Origin: Elusimicrobiota bacterium
GTDB lineage: Bacteria; Elusimicrobiota; Elusimicrobia; UBA1565; UBA9628
Direction: 5' to 3'
Assembly (NCBI GenBank): GCA_027452025.1
Contig: DAIDHI010000069.1
Coordinates: forward strand, 48,267-112,266
DNA: 64,000 nucleotides
How positions within the stretch are numbered: the first letter of the stretch is position 1; each line of letters starts with the position of its first letter. The notes below the pieces were generated by a model. The model worked only from the letters and a program-made list of their open reading frames with translations, searched no databases and was not told the origin of the DNA. Positions 54,209-61,983 of this stretch are shown in pieces. The translations under genes and the position numbers were made by a program.

Positions 54209-55171
54209 ATGAAGCGCGGCTTTCAGATGGTCGACGTCGGCGGCAAGACGCCCACCCGGCGACGAGCCCTGGCCACGGGGTCCCTGCGCATGGGCCGGGC
54301 GGCGTTCGCTCTCTTGAAAAGCGGCCGCCTGCCCAAGGGCGACGCGCTCGCGCTAGGCCAAGCCGCCGGCATCCTGGCCGCCAAGCGCGCGCCCGAGCAC
54401 ATCCCGCTCTGTCACCCTTTGCCCCTAGAGCGCGTGGACGTGCGCTTCTTGCTCGACGCCAACCTGCCCGGCGTGCGCGCCCAGTGCGAGGCGGCCGCCT
54501 TCGCCAAGACGGGCGTGGAGATGGAGGCGCTCTCCGGAGTCGCCGCCGCGCTTCTGGCCGTCTACGACGTCGTCAAGCAGGTCGATCCGGCGCTCACGAT
54601 CTCCGACGTCCGCCTCGAAGTCAAAGAGGGCGGCAAGTCGGGCGTTTGGAGGCATCCGCAAAGCGCGAAGCGGCCGACTATGGCCGGCCATAGTGCATCC
54701 AAGAAGCTCGGCCGCGCGGCCGTTTTAACCGTGAGCGACACGAGATCCCGGAAAACCGACGTCGGCGGGCCGCTGCTGGCTCAAGGACTGCGCCAGCTCG
54801 GCTTCAAGACGGCCAAGCCCGCCATCGTGCCGGATGACCGGCAGAAGATTTCCGCCGCCGTGGCGAGGCTGAGCGAAAGCCACGACGTCGTCGCCCTGAC
54901 CGGCGGCACCGGGCTTTCGCCGCGCGACGTCACGCCGGAAGCGGCCGCCGCGGCGTGCGACCGCGACATCCCGGGCTTCGGCGAGGCCCTGCGAGCGCTG
55001 GGCGCGCAAAAGACGCCGCTGGCGCGCCTTTCGCGCGGCGGGGCCTGGCTGCGCGGACGCTGCGTCGTCGTCGCCTTGCCGGGCAGCCCCTCAGGCGTGC
55101 GCGACGGGCTGCAGGTCCTTTCCGAGCTCCTGCCCCACGCCCTCCACGTCGCGCGCGGAGGCGGGCATTGA
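54209..55171 (+). CDS. bifunctional MoaC-MogA/MoaB fusion
   Basis: 320 residues. Residues 1-~155 are MoaC, cyclic pyranopterin monophosphate synthase, with HIPLCHPLPLERVDV, TGVEMEALSGVAAALL and YDVVKQVD plus KEGGKSG. Residues ~168-320 are a MogA/MoaB-type molybdopterin adenylyltransferase domain with LTVSDTRSRKTDVGGPLLAQ, TGGTGLSPRDVTPEA and VALPGSPSGVRDGL. One chain thus covers the MoaC step and the adenylylation step before MoeA. Starts 4 nt after moaA. Confidence 0.92.
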   Translation: MKRGFQMVDVGGKTPTRRRALATGSLRMGRAAFALLKSGRLPKGDALALGQAAGILAAKRAPEHIPLCHPLPLERVDVRFLLDANLPGVRAQCEAAAFAKTGVEMEALSGVAAALLAVYDVVKQVDPALTISDVRLEVKEGGKSGVWRHPQSAKRPTMAGHSASKKLGRAAVLTVSDTRSRKTDVGGPLLAQGLRQLGFKTAKPAIVPDDRQKISAAVARLSESHDVVALTGGTGLSPRDVTPEAAAAACDRDIPGFGEALRALGAQKTPLARLSRGGAWLRGRCVVVALPGSPSGVRDGLQVLSELLPHALHVARGGGH

Positions 55172-55923
55172 CGCCGGCCTGGGTGAGCGGCCATCCGCTG
55201 GTCCTCTTGGCGGTCTTCGCCGTCGCCCTGCTCTACGCCAGCGTCGGCCACGGCGGCGCCTCCGGATATTTGGCCGTGCTGGCGCTCTTCGGCTTCGCCC
55301 CGCAATCCATGAAGGCCAGCGCGCTCGTGCTCAACCTTCTCGTGGCCGCCGTCTCCTTCCATCATTTCCGCTCCGCTGGGCATTTCAAGAAGTCGCTCTT
55401 TTGGCCCTTCGCCGCGGCCTCGATCCCGCTGGCCTTCGTGGGCGGCTGGATCGCCTTGCCCGCGCGCGTCTACGCGGGGCTTCTCGCCGCCACGCTGCTC
55501 TTCGCCGCCTTCCGTCTCATCGTCTTTCCCTCCTCCGAAGCCGCCCGGCCGCCGCGCCGGCCGTCGTTGGGCGCGTCGCTTGGCGCCGGCGGGGCCATCG
55601 GGCTTCTCTCCGGCCTGGTCGGAGTCGGCGGCGGGATCTTCCTGTCCCCGATCATGATCTTGCTCGGCTGGGCCGACGCCAAGGAGACGGCCGCGGTCTC
55701 GGCGGCCTTCATCTGGGTCAACTCGGCCTCGGGGCTCATCGGCCAGATCCGCTCCCAGGGTCTCGACGCAGCGTCCCTCTGGCCGCTGGCCGTCGCCGCG
55801 GCCGCGGGCGGCTGGCTCGGCGCCTCGACGGGCGCGCGCCGCGTCCCGGCCGCGGCCTTGCGCCGGCTGCTGGGCCTGGTGCTGCTGGTCGCCGTCTTCA
55901 AGCTCGGGAGGATGGCCCTATGA
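55168..55923 (+). CDS. TSUP (TauE/SafE) family membrane transporter
   Basis: 251 residues, TTG start inside the moaC stop (TTGA). About seven to eight hydrophobic segments. TauE/SafE-type repeats are visible: VGHGGASGYLAVLALFGFAP in the first half and GLVGVGGGIFLSPIMILLGW in the second. TSUP proteins export sulfite or other anions in some organisms; here sulfur linked to molybdopterin is an attractive but unproven cargo. Coupled to moeA by ATGA. Confidence 0.85.
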   Translation: MTPAWVSGHPLVLLAVFAVALLYASVGHGGASGYLAVLALFGFAPQSMKASALVLNLLVAAVSFHHFRSAGHFKKSLFWPFAAASIPLAFVGGWIALPARVYAGLLAATLLFAAFRLIVFPSSEAARPPRRPSLGASLGAGGAIGLLSGLVGVGGGIFLSPIMILLGWADAKETAAVSAAFIWVNSASGLIGQIRSQGLDAASLWPLAVAAAAGGWLGASTGARRVPAAALRRLLGLVLLVAVFKLGRMAL

Positions 55924-57179
55924 TCGGCTACTCCGAAGCGCTGCATCTGCTCGTCGAGACGGCCGAGGACGTCGGCCTGCTGCCCTTTTCGTCGGCGCCG
56001 CTGCGGGAGGCCGCCGGCCGCGTCGCCGCAAGCCCGATCGCCAGCGCGGAGCCGCTGCCCGCCTTCGATAACTCCGCCATGGACGGCTTCGCCGTCGTCT
56101 GCGCCCAGACGGCGGCCGCCTCCAAGTCCTCGCCGGCGCGCCTGCCCATCGTCGGCTCGGTGGCGGCCGGCGACGTGCCTCCCTCTCCGGCGCGGGCCTT
56201 CGGCGCCTTCGAGATCATGACTGGCGCCCCGATTCCCGCGGGCTTCGACGCCGTGGCCCGTCTGGAGGACGTGCGCCGCGAGGACGGCGAGGTCCTGGTC
56301 TTTTCTCCCGTCGATCGGGGCGCGTACGTCCGCCGCGCCGGCTCCGATTATCAAGCCGGCCTGCCGGTGGTCGCCCCCGGAGAACGGCTGGACTCGCGCC
56401 ATCTGCTCGCGCTGGCCGCTCTGGGCGTGGCGAGGGTGCCCGTGCGCTGGAAGCCGAAGGTGGCCGTCATCTCCACCGGCCGGGAGCTTATCGAAACCGG
56501 CGCGCCGCTTTTGCCCGGGCAGATTCGCAACGCCACCGGGCCGTATCTGGCCGCGGCGCTTTCGGAGCTGGGCGCCGAGCCGCGCGTCTACGGCACCGTC
56601 GCCGACGACCCCGTCGACTTCAAGCGGCGCATGGACGCCGCGTTGTCCCAGGAAAACGACCTGATCCTGACCACCGGCGCCGTCTCCATGGGCCGCCACG
56701 ACTTCGTCGCCGCAGCCGTGGCCGAGCTCGGGGGCAGGCCGCTGTTCCACAAGGTGGCGATGCGCCCGGGAAAGCCCATCCTCGCCGCCCGCTTCGGCCA
56801 CGGTCCGCTGCTCCTCGGCCTTCCCGGAAACCCGGTCTCGACCGTCGTCGGCCTGCGCTTCTTCGTCGCCCCCTACCTGCGCCGCCTGCTCGGCCAGCCG
56901 CCGGAGCGCTTCCTGCGCGCCGCCCTGGCGCAGCCGGTCCAAAAGCCCGCGGGGCTGCGCTGCTTCCTCAAGGCGCGCGCCGCCGCGGGCCCGGCCGGCA
57001 CGAGCGTCCAGGTGCTTCCCGGGCAGGGCTCCTTCCAGGTGCGGCCGCTGCTCGAGGCCAACGCCTGGGCGATCCTGCCCGAGGAGCCGGAGGAGCTTGC
57101 GGCCGGCGCCGAGGTCGACGTCGCCCCCATCCTGCCCGAGGACTCCTCCTGGGCTCCGCTCGCCGGGGCGCGCACGTGA
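55920..57179 (+). CDS. moeA: molybdopterin molybdenumtransferase
   Basis: 419 residues. MoeA domain order is complete: N-terminal DNSAMDGFAV, GDVPPSPARAFGAFEIMTGA with IPAGFDAVARLEDV, the MogA-like domain with VAVISTGRELIETG, the signature LTTGAVSMGRHDFV and PGKPILAARFGHGPLLLGLP, then the C-terminal beta barrel. It inserts molybdate into adenylated molybdopterin. Lies between the TSUP gene and moaD with 4-nt overlaps at both ends. Confidence 0.95.
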   Translation: MIGYSEALHLLVETAEDVGLLPFSSAPLREAAGRVAASPIASAEPLPAFDNSAMDGFAVVCAQTAAASKSSPARLPIVGSVAAGDVPPSPARAFGAFEIMTGAPIPAGFDAVARLEDVRREDGEVLVFSPVDRGAYVRRAGSDYQAGLPVVAPGERLDSRHLLALAALGVARVPVRWKPKVAVISTGRELIETGAPLLPGQIRNATGPYLAAALSELGAEPRVYGTVADDPVDFKRRMDAALSQENDLILTTGAVSMGRHDFVAAAVAELGGRPLFHKVAMRPGKPILAARFGHGPLLLGLPGNPVSTVVGLRFFVAPYLRRLLGQPPERFLRAALAQPVQKPAGLRCFLKARAAAGPAGTSVQVLPGQGSFQVRPLLEANAWAILPEEPEELAAGAEVDVAPILPEDSSWAPLAGART

Positions 57180-57424
57180 CGGTCCAAGTCGAGCTCTACG
57201 GGCGGCTGCGCGACGCCGGCCTAGGCGCCGCCGTCAGCCTCGAACTGCCGGAGGGCGCGACCGCCTTCCAGGCGCTCGAGGCGCTGCGCGCAGCCTTGGG
57301 ACCGCGCGCGGCGCTGCTCGAGGGCGCGGCATTGGCCACGGCCGACGCCGTCTTGTCCGGCGCGGAAAGGCTGCCGGCGGCCCAGGCGCGCCTGGCCGCG
57401 CTGCCCCCGGTCTGCGGCGGATGA
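57176..57424 (+). CDS. moaD: molybdopterin synthase sulfur carrier subunit
   Basis: 82 residues, GTG start. A ubiquitin-like beta-grasp: VELYGRLRDAGLGAAVSLEL, then the C-terminal Gly-Gly (LPPVCGG) that is thiocarboxylated. Together with MoaE it forms molybdopterin synthase. Overlaps moeA by GTGA and moaE by ATGA. Confidence 0.93.
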   Translation: MTVQVELYGRLRDAGLGAAVSLELPEGATAFQALEALRAALGPRAALLEGAALATADAVLSGAERLPAAQARLAALPPVCGG

Positions 57425-57861
57425 AGGACCCCGCCTGCGCCGTCACCGAGCATCCGCTGCGAGCCGAGGAGCTGCTCGACTGGCTGGCCGACCCGGCCCA
57501 CGGCGCCCGCGACCTCTTCCTGGGCGTGGTGCGCGCCGAGCACGAGGGCCGCAAGGTCCGCGCCGTCAGCTACGACTGCTTCAAGCCCCTGGCCGAGAAG
57601 ACCCTTCGGGAGATCGCGCGCGAGGCGCAGGAGCGCTTCGGATCGCGCCTCGCCTGCGCCCATCGCGTCGGGCGCCTGGAAGTCGGCGAGGCGAGCGTGG
57701 CGATCGCGGCCGGCAGCCCCCATCGCGCCGAGGCCTTCGAGGCCTGCCGCTACGTGATCGAAGAGATCAAGCGCCGGCTGCCCGTCTGGAAGAAGGAGCA
57801 TTACGAGGACGGCGATTCCGCCTGGCTGCCCGGCTGCGCGCTGGAGCGCGCGCCCCGGTGA
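57421..57861 (+). CDS. moaE: molybdopterin synthase catalytic subunit
   Basis: 146 residues. ARDLFLGVVRAEHEGRKVRA, YDCFKPLAEKTLREI, AHRVGRLEVGEASVAIAAGS and the C-terminal KKEHYEDGDSAW (with the preceding RLPVW) match MoaE. The two lysines in WKKEHY fit the catalytic lysines. It converts precursor Z/cPMP to molybdopterin using sulfur from MoaD. Followed by the yaeQ-like gene with GTGA overlap. Confidence 0.95.
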   Translation: MKDPACAVTEHPLRAEELLDWLADPAHGARDLFLGVVRAEHEGRKVRAVSYDCFKPLAEKTLREIAREAQERFGSRLACAHRVGRLEVGEASVAIAAGSPHRAEAFEACRYVIEEIKRRLPVWKKEHYEDGDSAWLPGCALERAPR

Positions 57862-58382
57862 AAATCCGCTGCGACTTGCACGTCAACGGCGGGTCGCGCA
57901 AGCTCTTGCTCGTGCCCGGCCCCAACGAGCCGGGCGAGCACCTGGCCTTGAAGCTCGCCGCCTACCTGCTCTTCTGGGACGAAGACCCGATCGTCGACGC
58001 GAGCGTGAAGACCCCGGCGCTGTCCCAGTTCGAGTTCCTCCCCGACGTCCTCGGGCTCGACGAGGGCGGAGACATCAAGCTGTGGGTCGAGTGCGGCACG
58101 GCCACCATGCACAAGCTCGGCAAGCTCGTCAAAAGGCTCTCCCAGGCCCGCATCGTCGTGCTCAAGGAAAGCGAACGCGACGCCTCGCGCGCGCGCAAGG
58201 ACGTCGAGGAGCATCTAGACAAGCCCCAGCGCGTCGAGATCCTCGCCTGGCCGGGGAAAGGCTTCCGCGAGTGGGTGGAGTCCGTCGGCGAAAAGACCGA
58301 GGTCTACGGCGAGGCTGGCGGTCTCATGATCAACGCCGTGGTCAACGAGCGCCCCGCGCTCGTCGAGTTCAAGCGCTTCTGA
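57858..58382 (+). CDS. yaeQ: YaeQ-family protein
   Basis: 174 residues, GTG start. LALKLAAYLLFWDEDPIVDA, the D-GGDIKLWVECG strand and AEQ-like KLVKRLSQARIVVLKESERD match the YaeQ family, a PD-(D/E)XK-fold protein of unknown function. In E. coli YaeQ was named as suppressor of RfaH. The position at the end of a molybdopterin operon is unusual and gives no clear hint. Convergent with the ChaN-like gene across a 207-bp structured spacer. Confidence 0.8.
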   Translation: MKIRCDLHVNGGSRKLLLVPGPNEPGEHLALKLAAYLLFWDEDPIVDASVKTPALSQFEFLPDVLGLDEGGDIKLWVECGTATMHKLGKLVKRLSQARIVVLKESERDASRARKDVEEHLDKPQRVEILAWPGKGFREWVESVGEKTEVYGEAGGLMINAVVNERPALVEFKRF

Positions 58383-58589
58383 AGCTCTGCGGCCGCAGGC
58401 CGCGGAGCCGCGGCCCCGAGGGCCGTAAGAAAACGTGCTCGCAATGAAGGCCTCCGTGCTTGCCGTCCGCCTTCGGCGGCCGGTTGAGCCCTCGCTGACG
58501 CTCGGGCGCTCGGCTCGAGAACTCTCGATAGCGAAAGTCCAAGCCGGAACGCCGTTCCAAAATCACCTCCTTCGGTGGAGGTCAGCGCG
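58383..58589. other. structured intergenic spacer between convergent genes
   Basis: 207 bp with no convincing gene. Right after the yaeQ stop there is a strong G+C hairpin (CTCTGCGGCC / GGCCGCGGAG, about 58385-58407) and a smaller one, GGCCC-CGA-GGGCC. Further hairpins are CCGCC-TTC-GGCGG and GGAAC-GCC-GTTCC. On the minus strand ACCTCC-TTCGGT-GGAGGT at 58565-58582, followed by TTTT, looks like a weak terminator of the ChaN operon. Several hairpins so close together could also be an ncRNA. Confidence 0.4.
58565..58582 (-). terminator. putative weak terminator after ChaN-like gene
   Basis: A 6-bp stem with 6-nt loop is followed on the minus strand by GATTTT. The stem is short and the T run only four bases long. 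Confidence 0.35.
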
Positions 58590-59474
58590 CTAGTACAACA
58601 GCCAGAAGTAATCGGCCAGAGCGGCCGTGGCGGGCTGGCGCAGTTTCTTGAGCAGGTCGGCGCGCGAGCGCGCGGAACCGTCCTGAGGATAGGGGAGCAC
58701 CAAAGCCTGCGAGGCGGCGGAGCGCGAGCGCACGCTGTCGAGGATGCCGCCGTCGAGCATCACGTGGCCGGCCCCGGCCAGCACGACGACCTTTTTGCCG
58801 GCGTTGACTTGATCGACGACGGCCTGGCCCATCGTCTCGTTCCAGGCCGCCATCGCCTGCATCATGCGGTCGACGACTTGCGGCGGCATGGCCCCGTGGC
58901 CGCCAAGCTCGGCGAGGACGGCATCCTTGTAGGCCTTGTCCGTGATGGGGTTGACCACCTTCGGCAGCCAGCGGCGCTGGGCGCTCGTCAGAGACGAGAG
59001 TCCGCCGACGTAGATCTGGTGCGCCACGCTCTGCGGCAGGTTGAGCGCCACCAGACGAATGCGCCGGGCCCGGCACAAGGCGAGCACCGGCTCGTAAAGC
59101 GAGTAAGGGAAACCCCACTCCTTGCGCCAGAAGGCGGCGAAGTCGGCCTCGCTCATGGCTCCGGAGACGTAGTCGTCGAGGACTTGCTGGCGGCTCTGGT
59201 CGACCATCTCGAGGCCGACGACGAGGTTCGGCTCGCGCCGCGAGAGCAGCCGCACGACCTCGGCCTCCACGGCGTGGCTGGCCGGCTGATCGTGGCGCTC
59301 GCCGACGTAGACGATCCGGTCGCGCGCCAGGCGCGCGGCCAAGGCGCCCTCCGACAGCAATGAGCGGCTCTTGGCGGCGTAGACCGGAGCGGGCGCGGCC
59401 GGCGGCGCGGGCGGCAGGCGCGGCGTGAAGCCCGGAGCGGCGGAGATCAGCGCGGCGAGGGCGAGGCCGTTCAC
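58590..59474 (-). CDS. ChaN-like (Cofac_haem_bdg) protein
   Basis: 294 residues, GTG start, signal peptide to about residue 20. ChaN/DUF399-type domain: IVYVGERHDQPASHAVEAEV, VVGLEMVDQSRQQVLDDYVS, WGFPYSLYEPVLALCRARRI and the C-terminal VVVLAGAGHVMLDGGI. The histidines in GERHDQ and GAGHVM are the conserved ones. ChaN binds heme and is linked to iron uptake in some bacteria. It starts directly after the stop of the secreted PD-(D/E)XK-like gene, so they form one operon. Confidence 0.82.
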   Translation of the reverse strand: MNGLALAALISAAPGFTPRLPPAPPAAPAPVYAAKSRSLLSEGALAARLARDRIVYVGERHDQPASHAVEAEVVRLLSRREPNLVVGLEMVDQSRQQVLDDYVSGAMSEADFAAFWRKEWGFPYSLYEPVLALCRARRIRLVALNLPQSVAHQIYVGGLSSLTSAQRRWLPKVVNPITDKAYKDAVLAELGGHGAMPPQVVDRMMQAMAAWNETMGQAVVDQVNAGKKVVVLAGAGHVMLDGGILDSVRSRSAASQALVLPYPQDGSARSRADLLKKLRQPATAALADYFWLLY

Positions 59475-61184
59475 TTACCGCCGGCGGCGGGAGCGGCGGG
59501 AGCGGCGGTCGCGGCGGCCGCCGCCCTGCTGGGTCGGATGCCACTGGTCGAGCGGCGTCGGCTCCTGGTAGAACAGCATCGGGTCCTCGCCCGGATGGCT
59601 GTTGAGGAACAGGAACGAGACGGGATAGCCGTACTCGGCGGAGAGCTTCGGGGCCTCGGCCTCCAGGTGCGTCTTGAGATCGGCCTGGCCCGGATCCTTC
59701 CAGACGAGCACGCCCTCGCGGGCCGCCTTGCGGTCGGAGCCGCCCAGATCGGTGGAAAAGAGTATGCCGATCGGGCCGTCGCCATAATGCTTGCGCACGT
59801 AGGCGTCGATGATGGCGCGGTCGCGCTGGTACATCCGCAGCTTATAAAGGAACTTCTCCTCCATGACGTCGAGCATCCCGTTTTTGTCGAGCTCGGCCTT
59901 ATCCTGGGCGCCCTTGGCCAGCGTCAGCGGCACGCGGGCCGACTTGGCCTCGACGATGAGGATCTGGCCCTGCGGCGACTTCACCACGGCGTCGAACTCG
60001 GTCTTGTACTGGCCCTGCGGATCGAAGAAGTCGCGGCCGCTTTCGAGGATGCGGTAGCCGCGATCGACGAAGTATTCGATGGTCTTGAGCTCGAGCAGGA
60101 GGCCCACGTAGCGGCTGTAGGTCACGCCGTCGTAGATGTTGGCGAGCGCGGCCTGGTTTTCCGGGAAATGCGCGGCCAGGCGGCGGACGTCCTCGCGCAT
60201 CTGGGCGACGTTCTTGGGCGTCGGACCCATCTCGTCGACGAACTCAAAGCGAAAGCGCGGACCGAACTCGTGCTCGCGGCTCTTGATGTAGCTCTTGATC
60301 TCGTCGTAGCCGCGCGTGTCGAAGGCGAGCACGACCTGATCGAAGCGGCCCAAAGCCGACTCCGCGGCGCCTCCCGGGGCGAACTGGACCTTCTGCTGGT
60401 CGAGCGTCTTGGCCACGCGACGGATGCCTTCCTGAATCTCGGAGCTGCGGTTGGGCGCGGGATGAAAGAACACGCGCGTGGTGTGGACGGCGATGCGCCG
60501 GCCGGAATCGTCCGTGATCACGCCGTCGACCCAGGTCAGGGTGCTCAGAAGATGGGTGTTGGAGTCCGTCACGCCGCGCGCGCGCGCCACGTGCTCGATG
60601 GCCGTGAGCTTGGCGCGGATCTCGGCGTAGGCGTCGTCCATGACGTTCATGCTCTCGCCGAGGTCGACGCCCTTGCGCGTCAACTCCGCTTCCAGGCGCT
60701 TGATCTCGCGGTATTGGGCCGCCGTGCGGCCCGTGACGATCATCCCCTCGTCGTTGGAGACGGCCCCGCCGGCGTTGAATCGTCCGCCGCGCGAGGAGAC
60801 GGCGCCGGAGTCGCCGCGGTCGCGAGAACCCGAGAAGACGGCGTCGAGCTTGCGCAGCCCGCGCCGGCCGCTCGGATCGGAGGCGATCGCCTTGGCGATC
60901 TGCCGGGATTGGGCGGAGAGCGCGGCCTCGACGCCCTTGACGGGAGCGGCGGCGGCCGCGGGGGCGACGGCGGCCTGCGGCAGCGAAATCTGAGGGATCG
61001 CCGAGATCGCCTCGGCGGCGTCGGCGGCCGACGGCGTCAGGGCCGCGGCGGCTTCGGGCGCCTCGAGCTGCGGCGAGACGGCCTGCGGCAGCTGCGGAAT
61101 CTCGGGAACGTCCTTGAACTCCGCCGCCGGGACGGCGAGCGGGATCAGGAGCAGCCAAGCGGCCAGGCGCAGGCGCGTTTTCAT
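59475..61184 (-). CDS. exported protein with PD-(D/E)XK nuclease-like domain
   Basis: 569 residues. Signal peptide (to about residue 20), then Ala/Pro/Leu-rich low complexity to about residue 90. A middle region (about residues 160-370) contains charged helices and RFEFVDEMGPTPKNVAQMRE. In the last third, LLLELKTIEYFVDRGYRILE, KTEFDAVVKSPQG and LIVEAKSARVPL give a Glu ... Asp ... Glu-x-Lys pattern typical of PD-(D/E)XK folds. A C-terminal basic Arg/Ser tail follows. A secreted nuclease is surprising, so the fold may instead be structural. TAAACT ends 6 nt before the ATG. Confidence 0.6.
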   Translation of the reverse strand: MKTRLRLAAWLLLIPLAVPAAEFKDVPEIPQLPQAVSPQLEAPEAAAALTPSAADAAEAISAIPQISLPQAAVAPAAAAAPVKGVEAALSAQSRQIAKAIASDPSGRRGLRKLDAVFSGSRDRGDSGAVSSRGGRFNAGGAVSNDEGMIVTGRTAAQYREIKRLEAELTRKGVDLGESMNVMDDAYAEIRAKLTAIEHVARARGVTDSNTHLLSTLTWVDGVITDDSGRRIAVHTTRVFFHPAPNRSSEIQEGIRRVAKTLDQQKVQFAPGGAAESALGRFDQVVLAFDTRGYDEIKSYIKSREHEFGPRFRFEFVDEMGPTPKNVAQMREDVRRLAAHFPENQAALANIYDGVTYSRYVGLLLELKTIEYFVDRGYRILESGRDFFDPQGQYKTEFDAVVKSPQGQILIVEAKSARVPLTLAKGAQDKAELDKNGMLDVMEEKFLYKLRMYQRDRAIIDAYVRKHYGDGPIGILFSTDLGGSDRKAAREGVLVWKDPGQADLKTHLEAEAPKLSAEYGYPVSFLFLNSHPGEDPMLFYQEPTPLDQWHPTQQGGGRRDRRSRRSRRRR

Positions 61185-61190
61185 GGGATT

Positions 61191-61196
61191 AGTTTA
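61191..61196 (-). promoter_or_regulatory. -10 hexamer, leaderless PD-(D/E)XK-like gene
   Basis: TAAACT on the minus strand ends 6 nt before ATG 61184. Confidence 0.55.
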
Positions 61197-61262
61197 AAAG
61201 GAAGCGGTGTCCGTCGGTTGGGCCTTTAGGCCCCCGAGGCGAGCGGCGATGGACCTAGGGGT

Positions 61263-61931
61263 CTAGGACAGGGGCTTGAGGGTCGGGGCCTTGAGCACGG
61301 GCAGCGCGCCCAGGACCGGGCCCTTCTTGGGCTTCGGCTTGGGCCGCGCCTTGGCGGCGCGGCCGGGCTTGGTCTTCTGGACGGTCGTCTTCTCGGCCTT
61401 TTGCGCCTGCTCGACCTCGGCCTTGACCACGGCGATGCGCAGCGTGAGCTCGGCCAGGCGCGCCTGGCGCAGCTCGAGGGCGAGCTTCGCGGCCGCGGCG
61501 GCCTGGGCGCGGGCGCGCGCGTCGGTCTCGACGGCGGCCAGGCGTTTCAAGTGCTCCGTCACGTAAGCGAGGCGCTCCTCAAGGGACGCGATGGCGCGGG
61601 AGGCGTCGGCCAGCCCGCGGCGCACGTCGGCTTCCCGCCGGCAGGCCTTGGCCAGCTCCTCGCGCAAGCCGGCCACGACGGCCCTCTGCCAGCCGGAGGC
61701 GTCGCAAGCCGGCAGGGGATCGTAGACCTGCGCGACGACGGACGGCGGCGGCCCGAGATGCGGGTAGAGCTCGGGCACCTCGCCGGCGTGCAGCCAGTCG
61801 AGCATGTCGGCTCCCTGGCGGGTTTCGGGGCAGACCAGCGTGGCCGCGCCGTAGCCTTCGAGAGCGGGCAGGTCGTCGGGCGCGTAGGGCCCGCCGACGC
61901 TGCGCTTGAGCAGCACCCAATACTTGGACAT
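61263..61931 (-). CDS. GYF-like domain and coiled-coil protein
   Basis: 222 residues, no signal peptide. Residues 1-~60 (KYWVLLKRSVGGPYAPDDLP, GYGAATLVCPETRQG, MLDWLHAGEVPELYPHL) have the W-GPY-L pattern of GYF_2-like domains that bind proline-rich peptides or membrane-linked partners. Residues ~80-180 form a coiled coil with Ala/Arg/Glu heptads (ADASRAIASLEERLAYVTEH, KLALELRQARLAELTLRIAV). A Lys/Pro-rich basic tail (PGRAAKARPKPKPKKG) follows. Probably cytoplasmic. Function unknown. Confidence 0.6.
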   Translation of the reverse strand: MSKYWVLLKRSVGGPYAPDDLPALEGYGAATLVCPETRQGADMLDWLHAGEVPELYPHLGPPPSVVAQVYDPLPACDASGWQRAVVAGLREELAKACRREADVRRGLADASRAIASLEERLAYVTEHLKRLAAVETDARARAQAAAAAKLALELRQARLAELTLRIAVVKAEVEQAQKAEKTTVQKTKPGRAAKARPKPKPKKGPVLGALPVLKAPTLKPLS

Positions 61932-61944
61932 GGTCTTCCCCGCT

Positions 61945-61950
61945 ACTATA
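61945..61950 (-). promoter_or_regulatory. -10 hexamer, GYF-like gene
   Basis: TATAGT lies 13 nt before the ATG on the minus strand, with GGGGAAG between them, so this gene has a very short leader with a Shine-Dalgarno-like site. Confidence 0.4.
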
Positions 61951-61983
61951 ACAGGGGGCCCGGCGAATTCCAGTCCCTTTTTG

